Below are positions 1 through 4,925 of a DNA stretch of 6,176 bases, in pieces. The notes beneath the pieces were generated by a model. The model searched no databases. It was not told where the DNA came from and was given only the letters and a program-made list of their open reading frames with translations. Position 1 is the first letter of the stretch, and every line of letters starts with the position of its first letter. This DNA is from Deltaproteobacteria bacterium (GTDB lineage: Bacteria; Desulfobacterota; Binatia; Binatales; Binataceae): assembly GCA_021799555.1 (NCBI GenBank), contig JAJZAG010000228.1, positions 1-6,176 on the forward strand, given 5' to 3'. Both the position numbers and the translations under genes were made by a program.

Positions 1-1
1 G

Positions 2-529
2 TTCGCTATCGTGCGTGAACGAGAAATTGGAACGCTTGAACAGGTCATGGTCACGCCGATCCGGCCGTTCGAGTTGATCCTCGGCAAGACCGTTCCCTTT
101 TTCCTCGTCGGGCTGGCCGACGTGGTCTTGGTCGCCGTGGTTGGAACCCTGTGGTTTCAAGTCCCGTTTCGCGGCAACCCACTGGTGCTGCTGCTCGGAG
201 TCGTCTTGTTTCTCCTGAGCACCCTCGGCGCCGGCCTTTTGATTTCGACTCTTTCGTCAACCCAGCAGCAAGCGTTCGCCTCAGGGTTCTTCTTCCTGAA
301 TCCGGCATTTACGCTGTCAGGCTTCGCATTCCCGATCACGAGCATGCCCAAGGCGATGCAGATAGTCACATACCTCGATCCGCTGCGATATTTTCTGGTT
401 ATTCTACGCGGCACATTTCTGAAAGGCGTCGGACTGGGTGTGCTGTGGCCGCAAATGGGCGCGCTTGCCGCGCTAACCTTCGCGTTACTGGCGGTCAGCG
501 TCGCGCGATTCCACAAATCTCTCGACTAA
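2..529 (+). CDS. ABC-2 type transporter permease, C-terminal part (5' end outside window)
   Basis: This is the membrane-spanning subunit of an ABC exporter of the YhhJ/YbhR/YbhS kind; such permeases pair with a separate ATPase to export drugs or other hydrophobic compounds. The frame is open to the left edge and reads FAIVREREIGTLEQ, so the GTG at 11 is an internal valine codon and not a start. About 175 residues are visible, roughly the C-terminal half of a usual 370-residue protein. The block EREIGTLEQVMVTPIRPFEL is the cytoplasmic coupling region typical of the family. It is followed by hydrophobic stretches PFFLVGLADVVLVAVVGTL, LVLLLGVVLFLLSTLGAGLL, ASGFFFLNPAFTLSGFAFPI and a last one around ALAALTFALLAVSVA. 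The conserved YLDPLRYFLVILRG segment precedes the last helix. The ATPase and any periplasmic adaptor are presumably upstream, outside the window. The family call is secure; the substrate cannot be told. Confidence 0.93.
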   Translation, partial: FAIVREREIGTLEQVMVTPIRPFELILGKTVPFFLVGLADVVLVAVVGTLWFQVPFRGNPLVLLLGVVLFLLSTLGAGLLISTLSSTQQQAFASGFFFLNPAFTLSGFAFPITSMPKAMQIVTYLDPLRYFLVILRGTFLKGVGLGVLWPQMGALAALTFALLAVSVARFHKSLD

Positions 530-678
530 CGTTTCGATTTATGAGTTGGCTGACAAACTCTTCAGCACCAGCAAACCCCCGATATCCTGACCAGAGGCTG
601 CCGCATCGAAGGATCTCGCGCTCCGAGCCACCCGCTGCAAGGCCGCCTACCTCGCAAATTTGCGCAATCTCCGCCGCT

Positions 679-786
679 CGCGCGAGAAGCCGCGGCCTCA
701 TCGTTGCGGTCGATAAGCCGCAGGCTCACACCGAGCTTCGTATACCATAGAGCGAGCACAACGCCGATAGATCCGCCCCGGGCGAC
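679..786 (-). pseudogene. Remnant of the FAD-binding N-terminus of an aromatic-ring (PHBH/phenol hydroxylase-type) monooxygenase
   Basis: Read from 786 leftwards, the minus strand gives RGGSIGVVLALWYTKLGV, then SLRLIDRNDEAAASRA. This aligns position by position with the dinucleotide-binding fold at the start of FAD-dependent aromatic monooxygenases, of the form GAGPIGLVLALWLTRLGV...RIIDR...SRA. The glycine motif is damaged: the first G is R, and GAGP has become RGGS. A TAA codon lies one codon upstream of the aligned block in the same frame, and no start precedes it. After SRA the frame stays open to about 562, but I recognise no family sequence there. It is best read as a decayed 5' fragment, on the same strand as the regulator upstream of it. 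The recognition comes from memory of the family pattern over about 36 residues, so a chance match is unlikely but possible. Confidence 0.5.
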
Positions 787-802
787 TTAAACTTTTGTCG
801 CC
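781..802 (-). terminator. Stem-loop downstream of the regulator gene, possible terminator
   Basis: GGCGAC at 781-786 pairs perfectly with GTCGCC at 797-802, giving a 6-bp GC-rich stem around a 10-base AT-rich loop. It starts 20 bases past the regulator stop at 823-825, where a terminator would be expected. Against this, no run of T follows the stem on the minus strand, so it is not a textbook intrinsic terminator. Confidence 0.3.
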
Positions 803-822
803 GGTCTTCACCCATGAGCCGA

Positions 823-1671
823 TCACGCCTGCCGCGGCGTGGCAGGCGGTTCGATTGCCGGGTCAGCCGGATAGAATGCTTCAATATGCAGTTCTTGCAG
901 CGTCACGTCCTCGGGCGCCGACAGCGTGGTGACCGTGCTGAACATTCGCAGCATCCTGCCGTCGGGCATCCTGAGCTCGAACGGGAGCATCAGCGCCGCC
1001 GGAGTCTCGAGGTCGGGCTCGCGCCAGTTGGCGGGAACTCCGGGGAAGGAGAGGATCTCGGCGATGGGCTTCTTCAACGTATCGTCGCGCGACCATGCGG
1101 CGGCGTGATGGGCCTGATTGAGAAGCGATTTTGCAACCGGCTGCCAATTGACGATCACTTTGCGGATTGCGCTCGGGTCGAACAGCAAACGCAGAAGATT
1201 CATCCGCGGCTCGCTCGCGACCTTGAGCGGCACAAAGCCGTCCGGTGCTCTGCCCATCACCGTGGTGAGAAACTGCACGAAGGCCGCGTTGCCCATGACG
1301 AGATTCCAGTAGCGGTCGAAGGCGAACGCGCTGCGTGGCTCTTGCTGGCGCAGGATCAGTTCGAGCGCGGCGCGCACGTGGCTCATCTTGGGATCGTCGA
1401 GGCTGGTCTCGCGATAGACCGGAGCGTAGCCCGCGGCGAGCAGCAGAATGTTGCGCTCGCGCAATGGAACGTCGAGCACGTTGGACAGCGTCAGCAGCAT
1501 CTCACGGCTGGGCGCGGCGCGGCCGGTTTCCAGAAAGCTGATATGACGGCTCGAGACTTCCGCCTCGAGCGCGAGCTCGAGTTGGCTCAGATGGCGTGAT
1601 TCGCGCCATCTTCGGAGCAGCGGCCCAGCGCCGCCCGATTCGGCTGGGGTCCCATTTTGATCGGTGTTCAT
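823..1671 (-). CDS. XRE-family transcriptional regulator with MmyB-like ligand-binding domain
   Basis: This 282-residue cytoplasmic DNA-binding protein has an N-terminal helix-turn-helix at about residues 18-75. It contains RRWRESRHLSQLELALEAEV, then SSRHISFLETGRAAPSREML, which are the classic Cro/XRE helices. The rest (about 95-270) matches the MmyB-like sensor domain, a PAS-like fold: AFDRYWNLVMGNAAF at about 116-130, NLLRLLFDP at 158-166, LMLPFELRMPDG at 227-238, and LRMFSTVTTLSAPEDVTLQEL near the end. In this family the domain is thought to bind a small, often fatty or hydrophobic, ligand. The ATG at 1671 is the only good start, but no Shine-Dalgarno precedes it. A perfect 17-bp palindrome lies 36 bases upstream, suggesting autoregulation. 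The two genes upstream on the same strand carry versions of the same site, so they are its likely targets. The ligand and the sign of regulation are unknown. Confidence 0.93.
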   Translation of the reverse strand: MNTDQNGTPAESGGAGPLLRRWRESRHLSQLELALEAEVSSRHISFLETGRAAPSREMLLTLSNVLDVPLRERNILLLAAGYAPVYRETSLDDPKMSHVRAALELILRQQEPRSAFAFDRYWNLVMGNAAFVQFLTTVMGRAPDGFVPLKVASEPRMNLLRLLFDPSAIRKVIVNWQPVAKSLLNQAHHAAAWSRDDTLKKPIAEILSFPGVPANWREPDLETPAALMLPFELRMPDGRMLRMFSTVTTLSAPEDVTLQELHIEAFYPADPAIEPPATPRQA

Positions 1672-1679
1672 AGCTGTAG

Positions 1680-1708
1680 AAAGTAACAGCGGGATTGTCG
1701 GCGGGCCA
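1680..1708 (-). promoter_or_regulatory. Candidate promoter of the regulator gene, with near-leaderless transcript
   Basis: On the minus strand TGGCCC (1703-1708) and TACTTT (1680-1685) stand 17 bases apart. Both boxes are poor matches to the sigma-70 consensus (3 of 6 each). The -35 box begins at the last base of the palindrome at 1708-1724. If used, transcription would start about 2-3 bases before the ATG at 1671, which would fit the absence of a ribosome binding site. Confidence 0.3.
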
Positions 1709-1724
1709 TTACCTCGCAGGTAAT
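1708..1724 (-). promoter_or_regulatory. Operator 1: perfect palindrome upstream of the regulator gene
   Basis: The minus strand reads ATTACCTGCGAGGTAAT, a perfect 7-bp inverted repeat (ATTACCT/AGGTAAT) around a 3-base centre. It lies between the SnoaL-like gene and the regulator gene, 36 bases before the regulator ATG. Two close relatives at 2222-2238 and 3302-3318 precede the other two genes of the cluster. It is most likely the binding site of a dimer of the XRE/MmyB protein encoded next door. Confidence 0.72.
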
Positions 1725-1736
1725 CGCGGGCGCAAA

Positions 1737-1765
1737 GCGGCGGGGAACGCGATGTCCCCCGCCGC
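1737..1765 (-). terminator. Strong GC hairpin between the SnoaL-like gene and the regulator
   Basis: GCGGCGGGG (1737-1745) pairs perfectly with CCCCGCCGC (1757-1765), giving a 9-bp stem around an 11-base loop. It begins 11 bases after the SnoaL-like stop codon (1777-1779). On the minus strand only three T follow the stem, so it may be a weak or Rho-assisted terminator, an attenuator that lowers read-through into the regulator, or an mRNA 3'-end stabiliser. On the plus strand GAAAAA follows, so it is no better as a terminator there. Confidence 0.5.
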
Positions 1766-1776
1766 GAAAAACCTGC

Positions 1777-2160
1777 CTATCGTGCCAACGGAGCCGCAGG
1801 CGCTTCGTCGGTGAAACCGATCACCGACTCGAAGCGGCCGTCTTCGCCTACGATGCCGATATCGGTACCGACGAAATGCATCGGCGCGTCGGCGGTTCCG
1901 CCCGCCTCCCACTGGAAGCGCACGAACTCGTGATGCGCCTTGTCGGTGGACTTGAGGCGGAACTTGTACTCGGGGCCGAAGCGTTCATGGACTGTTGCCA
2001 TCATTGCGCAGAGTCCGTCGTGGCCGGTGCCGGTGCGAGCGGGATCGACGTAGCTGCCGTCGATGCTCCAGGTGTTGGCGATCAACTCTTTGCGGCGGCG
2101 GGAGTCGCGTTCGTTCCACGCCGCGAGGTAGGAAGTGATCAGATCGTTAACGTTGCTCAT
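1777..2160 (-). CDS. SnoaL-like / NTF2-like family protein
   Basis: This 127-residue protein has the cone-shaped NTF2-like fold shared by SnoaL polyketide cyclases, ketosteroid isomerases and many small enzymes or binding proteins. Family features in order are LITSYLAAWNERD at 7-19, WSIDGSYVDP at 31-40 (the helix and first strand around the pocket), GHDGLCAMMATVHERFG at 46-62, HHEFVRFQWEAGG at 76-88 and HFVGTDIGIVGEDGRFESVIGF at 95-116. Length is usual for the family. The ATG at 2160 is supported by AAGGAG with 7 bases between it and the start. The gene follows the hydrolase on the same strand after a 220-base gap containing its own operator and promoter, so it is a separate transcription unit in a shared regulon. 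The fold is clear, but the substrate and even catalysis cannot be told from sequence. Confidence 0.9.
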   Translation of the reverse strand: MSNVNDLITSYLAAWNERDSRRRKELIANTWSIDGSYVDPARTGTGHDGLCAMMATVHERFGPEYKFRLKSTDKAHHEFVRFQWEAGGTADAPMHFVGTDIGIVGEDGRFESVIGFTDEAPAAPLAR

Positions 2161-2193
2161 CTTGGTGCTCCTTGTCTGACTGTGATGCTCAAT

Positions 2194-2222
2194 GTTCTAA
2201 AAGCCATTCGCGCGCGCATCAA
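2194..2222 (-). promoter_or_regulatory. Candidate promoter of the SnoaL-like gene
   Basis: The minus strand carries TTGATG (2217-2222, 4 of 6 to TTGACA) and TAGAAC (2194-2199, 4 of 6 to TATAAT), spaced exactly 17 bases. The -35 box shares its first base with the end of operator 2. The predicted transcript would start near 2187 and have a leader of about 26 bases containing AAGGAG. Confidence 0.42.
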
Positions 2223-2238
2223 TTACGCGAGAGGTAAT
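2222..2238 (-). promoter_or_regulatory. Operator 2 upstream of the SnoaL-like gene
   Basis: The minus strand reads ATTACCTCTCGCGTAAT. The outer five bases of each arm (ATTAC/GTAAT) pair perfectly, and the left arm ATTACCT is identical to that of operator 1. It ends 61 bases before the ATG at 2160 and abuts the candidate -35 box. Confidence 0.68.
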
Positions 2239-2251
2239 GTCCTCGGTCCTG

Positions 2252-2273
2252 CCGCAATTACTTGCGGAAGTAC
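2252..2273. promoter_or_regulatory. Nested inverted repeats beside operator 2, possible hairpin or weak fourth site
   Basis: CCGCAA (2252-2257) and TTGCGG (2262-2267) form a perfect 6-bp stem around a TTAC loop. Overlapping it, TACTT (2259-2263) and AAGTA (2268-2272) form a second perfect repeat. ATTAC at 2257-2261 resembles an operator half-site, but the second half does not match. It could be a hairpin behind the hydrolase gene (stop at 2381) or an accessory binding site; no T-run accompanies it. Confidence 0.3.
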
Positions 2274-2380
2274 CGTATTCGACCTAACTCTTGTTCCCCG
2301 ACCGCACGAAAACGGAGACGCATTAGCAACTGAATTGCGGGACATCAAGCGCTTTGGTTTTTCATGCAAATGCACTTGGC

Positions 2381-3241
2381 TCAACTCCGCGCGAAGGCGA
2401 TCAGATCGCGGGTCAAGCGATCCATGTGCGTAAACATCAGGCCGTGCGGCGCGCCTTCGTAGATCTTCAACTCCGCGCCGGGAATCAACTTTGCGGTTCT
2501 GCGCCCTGTCAGTTCGAGCGGCGTCGACGCGTCCTTATCTCCGTGGATTATGAGCGTCGGCACAGATACCTTCGGTAGCTCGGGTCGGAAGTCGGTCTCG
2601 CAGAAAGCGTGATTACATCCGAGCGCCGCGACCAGCGAGCATTGAAGATTCAGACTGAGAACCCAGGCTTTCATCGCGGGCGAGGTCTCGGGTACGAAAA
2701 ACGGCGCGGAGTTGTCGTCGAGCCACTTCGGAAAATCGGTGGCCAGCAGGGCTCGCACCTGCTCGAAGGCGGCATTGGGAACACCGTCGGGATTATCAGG
2801 CGTCTGCAGGATGAACGGCGTGGTCGGCGCGATCAGCACGATCCGCGCGACGCGGCCAGAGCCGTGCCGTGTGAGGTAGCGCACGATTTCGCCGGCGGCC
2901 ACCGAGTGTCCGACGAGCGTCACGCCGCGCAAATCGCGATCGCCGATTACTGCCGACAGATCGTCGGCAAGAGTATCGTAATCGTAGCCGCTCGAAGGCT
3001 CGCCCGAGCGTCCGTGGCCGCGGCGATCGTACGCGACGCATCGAAGGCCCGCCGCGATCATCGGGATCATCTGGTACTGCCACATGTCGGCGTTGGCCGA
3101 CCAACTCGAAATGAAAAGTACAGGTTGGCCGGCGCCCCAGTCCTTGCAGTAGAGCCGCGTGCCATCACCGGCGGTGACGAACGGCGAGCGCGAGGCGTGC
3201 GGCACGGACATATCCGGCTTGAGAGCGGTGCGTCCTTCCAT
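2381..3241 (-). CDS. Alpha/beta hydrolase, non-heme chloroperoxidase/esterase-like
   Basis: This 286-residue protein has the alpha/beta-hydrolase fold and presumably cleaves an ester or related bond. Numbered from the ATG at 3241, it shows AYDRRGHGRSGEPSSGYDYD at 70-89, the nucleophile elbow GHSVAAGEIVRYL with Ser113, HGDKD with the acid Asp237, and GAPHGLMF with the base His266. The elbow and the SANADMW segment recall cofactor-free chloroperoxidases (GFSMGGGEVARY, LSADMW). Two oddities: the elbow is G-H-S-V-A rather than G-x-S-x-G, and the usual HG oxyanion motif after the first strand is replaced by SSW. The start at 3241 is preferred because GGAGG lies 8 bases before it, whereas an ATG at 3256 overlaps that GGAGG. 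There is no signal peptide, so it is probably cytoplasmic. It has its own operator 60 bases upstream and is the first gene of the three-gene cluster. The substrate is unknown. Confidence 0.92.
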   Translation of the reverse strand: MEGRTALKPDMSVPHASRSPFVTAGDGTRLYCKDWGAGQPVLFISSWSANADMWQYQMIPMIAAGLRCVAYDRRGHGRSGEPSSGYDYDTLADDLSAVIGDRDLRGVTLVGHSVAAGEIVRYLTRHGSGRVARIVLIAPTTPFILQTPDNPDGVPNAAFEQVRALLATDFPKWLDDNSAPFFVPETSPAMKAWVLSLNLQCSLVAALGCNHAFCETDFRPELPKVSVPTLIIHGDKDASTPLELTGRRTAKLIPGAELKIYEGAPHGLMFTHMDRLTRDLIAFARS

Positions 3242-3250
3242 GATGAAATC

Positions 3251-3255
3251 CTCCA
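3251..3255 (-). promoter_or_regulatory. Ribosome binding site that decides the hydrolase start
   Basis: The minus strand reads GGAGG here, followed by 8 bases and ATG at 3241. The in-frame ATG at 3254-3256 overlaps this site and has no ribosome binding site of its own. The start is therefore 3241, and the protein begins MEGRTALKPD. Confidence 0.75.
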
Positions 3256-3274
3256 TCCGGCGTGTGATGAGTTG

Positions 3275-3302
3275 ACATTAGTCAGTATGCGGATGAAGTC
3301 GA
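3275..3302 (-). promoter_or_regulatory. Candidate promoter of the hydrolase gene
   Basis: TCGACT (3297-3302, 4 of 6 to TTGACA) and TAATGT (3275-3280, 3 of 6 to TATAAT) are 16 bases apart on the minus strand. As at the other two genes, the -35 box starts on the last base of the operator. The predicted leader is about 27 bases, nearly the same as for the SnoaL-like gene. Confidence 0.35.
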
Positions 3303-3318
3303 TTACTTGAGAGGTAAG
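3302..3318 (-). promoter_or_regulatory. Operator 3 upstream of the hydrolase gene
   Basis: The minus strand reads CTTACCTCTCAAGTAAT. The TTAC/GTAA arms pair, and only the outermost base breaks the symmetry. It shares TTACCTCTC and GTAAT with operator 2, differing at only three of 17 positions. It ends 60 bases before the ATG at 3241, almost the same distance as operator 2 from its gene (61). Confidence 0.66.
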
Positions 3319-3473
3319 GCCACGCACGCGGCGCGGCGCGACTCGGGCAAGATTTGGCCTTGGGTTTTAGAAATCGGACAATTCTCGGCTTGTTCGTTTG
3401 GTGAATCCCCTGATGGCTTAGAATCGGCAATGTCCGGATCGATGTTTGAATTGAATAGCGGCTCGGTAGTCAT
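3319..3473. other. Spacer between the hydrolase promoter region and the IS256 remnant
   Basis: I see no gene or RNA here. It must contain the old right-hand border of the IS256-type element, but no terminal inverted repeat could be matched to the other side by eye. Confidence 0.5.
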
Positions 3474-4315
3474 TCAGGCGGCCTGCTTTCGATTATCAAC
3501 TCCGCGATCAAGCGCAGCATCATGCGCGCGCATCGCAGCATCGAGTTTCGCGAGCGAGCGGCAGCCGGCGATCTTGCGGAAGTTGCGCTCGGCTTCGAGC
3601 ACGCCGGCGGCGGTCCAGCGCAGGACCGTTTCGCCGCCCCGCCAGAGCCTCACCCGGCGTGCACTCCCGCGCACCCGCCTGAACAAATTCTCGATCAGGC
3701 TGGTCGAGAGCAACATCCGCTCGAGACTTTCGGGCAGCGCAAGCCGCATGATGATCAGAGTCTCGTCGAGTCCCCTCGCGCAGCGCGGCGGCAGCGCTGA
3801 ACCAGCGCGCGTCAGCCGAGGGTGGCGATCACCGCCTTGCGCAAGGCCGTGGCACCGTCGATCACGGACAGCAGCGTACGCTCCGCGGCCAGACCGCGTT
3901 AGATCAGGTCCGCGAGCATCGCGTCGCACGCGGCGGAGTTTTCAGGGGATTCTTGGCGCGCGCGGAGGACGAGCTTCTTGCCGCCCAACCCAATGCCGAT
4001 CGCGGCCAGCACCACGTGATCGCGAAGTGCACCCCGTCGATCACCGCCGCGAGCAGTTTGAGTCCGCCAAGCTTGCGCTGCATCAGCGCCGCGAGCTTCT
4101 TTGCGGTTCCGACCACAAACCGCTCGCTGACCGCGCGCTTGCTCACCCCGTGGACCCCAAGTTCTGGCGGCATTGGCTCCAGCGAGCGCGCGTAAAGCCG
4201 GCTCGAGACCCACAGTACCTCTGTTCGACCGCCCGCAAATCGAGCGGATCGCGCGGGCGCCACGATTTAAAACCTGGGAACTCTCGGCGTCCACAACCTC
4301 GCCGTCGCTCGGCTG
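3474..4315 (-). pseudogene. Degenerate IS256-family (Mutator-type) transposase
   Basis: Recognisable IS256 transposase blocks occur in the right order but in all three minus frames. From the N-terminal side there is a doubtful LWTPRVPR near 4300, then DPLDLRAVEQ around 4235-4265. Next comes VSSRLYARSLEPMPPELG, then VHGVSKRAVSERF, to VIDGVHFA (about 4220-4022), which holds the first catalytic Asp. A one-base loss near 4020 shifts to HVVLAAIGIGLGGKKLVLR and then ENSAACDAMLADLI. A TAA stop at about 3900 is followed in the same frame by RGLAAERTLLSVIDGATALR with the second Asp, and by a TGA after VIATLG. The frame continues to LVQRC (3791), where roughly 60-70 usual residues are missing. AALREG then resumes in another frame, and LDETLIIMRLALPESLERML to the stop at 3474 in yet another. 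The catalytic Glu is in STSLIEN or was lost in the gap. The element is certainly inactive. Family intact length is about 400 residues. Confidence 0.85.
3899..3902 (-). other. In-frame stop codon inside the IS256 transposase remnant
   Basis: The minus frame reads GCGGACCTGATC, then TAA, then CGCGGTCTG (ADLI-stop-RGL). Intact relatives read straight through DLI-x-RGL, so a single substitution probably made this stop. A second stop (TGA) follows VIATLG in the same frame near 3818. Confidence 0.7.
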
Positions 4316-4358
4316 ATCTTCTAGAAATCGCGAGCGCACTTCGCTAGAGACTGGTCTT

Positions 4359-4925
4359 ATGAACTCTTTCGAGTCGTTGGTCGCGACGCTACTTCGGCGA
4401 GACGGATATTGGGTGCGACAGTCGTTCAAGGTCGATCTCACACGGGCAGATAAACAAGCAATTCGCCGCCCTTCTTCACCGCGGTGGGAACTGGATTTGG
4501 TCGCGTACAAGGCGGAGTCGAACATTATCCGCATAGTCGAATGCAAGTCTTATCTCGACTCTGTGGGCGTCACGTTTCAGGCATTCGATAAGCCGCACGG
4601 TAAACACGCCGCTCGCTACAAACTCTTCAACGAGCCGACTCTAAGGAAGATCGTTTTCGCAAGAACAGTAGACCAACTTCTCACATCAGGCGCTTGCAGA
4701 CCGCATCCAAGGGTCGAGCTTTGCCTGGCCTGCGGGAAGATCAAGAACGAAACTGACCGATCTCAGCTTCAGAAACTCTTCACAAAGAACAGATGGCTGC
4801 TCTTCGATGACGACTGGATTCGCCGGCGATTGCGCTCACTGGCTAGCGACCGATATGAAGACGACGTTGCAACTGTCGTCGCAAAGCTCCTCCTGAAGGA
4901 AGATCTCCAAGGCAACAAAAAATGA
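4359..4925 (+). CDS. Stand-alone PD-(D/E)XK nuclease-like protein
   Basis: This 188-residue protein has the core signature of restriction-endonuclease-like nucleases. It has an early helix with Glu5 (NSFESLVATLLRRDGYWVRQ), then WELDLVAY with Asp46, then IIRIVECKSYLDS with Glu61 and Lys63. The D-x14-E-C-K spacing and the strand-turn-strand pattern fit a metal-dependent active site of the Mrr/archaeal Holliday-junction-resolvase superfamily. A CxxC pair lies at 122-125 with another Cys at 113, and an acidic DDDWIRRRL segment is at 150-158. I recognise no named family. No methyltransferase, helicase or second subunit is visible, so it may be an orphan nuclease, a repair protein or a broken restriction system. 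The ATG at 4359 follows only a weak AGAGA. It lies on the opposite strand to the IS256 remnant and looks less GC-rich than its neighbours, hinting at transfer. The superfamily call is good; the function is open. Confidence 0.72.
   Translation: MNSFESLVATLLRRDGYWVRQSFKVDLTRADKQAIRRPSSPRWELDLVAYKAESNIIRIVECKSYLDSVGVTFQAFDKPHGKHAARYKLFNEPTLRKIVFARTVDQLLTSGACRPHPRVELCLACGKIKNETDRSQLQKLFTKNRWLLFDDDWIRRRLRSLASDRYEDDVATVVAKLLLKEDLQGNKK

Larger units (their letters stand above)
530..822. other. Region without an intact gene between the permease and the regulator
   Basis: No complete coding sequence is convincing here on either strand. The stretch holds the monooxygenase remnant at 679-786 and a stem-loop at 781-802. 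I see no clear hairpin plus T-run terminator directly after the permease stop at 529. The permease (+) and the regulator (-) converge on this stretch. Confidence 0.6.

Noticed and set aside
151..750. Plus-strand open frame of 199 codons overlapping the permease end
   Set aside because: It overlaps the permease in another frame, has Arg/Pro-rich noise composition and no ribosome binding site.
814..1599. Plus-strand open frame of 261 codons over the regulator
   Set aside because: It is a GC-driven shadow of the regulator gene, which has clear helix-turn-helix and sensor motifs on the minus strand.
3242..3256. ATG at 3256 as hydrolase start
   Set aside because: The ribosome binding site GGAGG overlaps this codon and is ideally spaced for the ATG at 3241.
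2609..3310. Plus-strand open frame of 233 codons over the hydrolase
   Set aside because: It is a shadow of the hydrolase gene, whose catalytic motifs are clear on the minus strand.
3307..4347. Long plus-strand open frame of 346 codons
   Set aside because: It runs antisense over the IS256 remnant, is rich in Arg, Ser and Ala, and shows no family motif; the homology lies on the minus strand.
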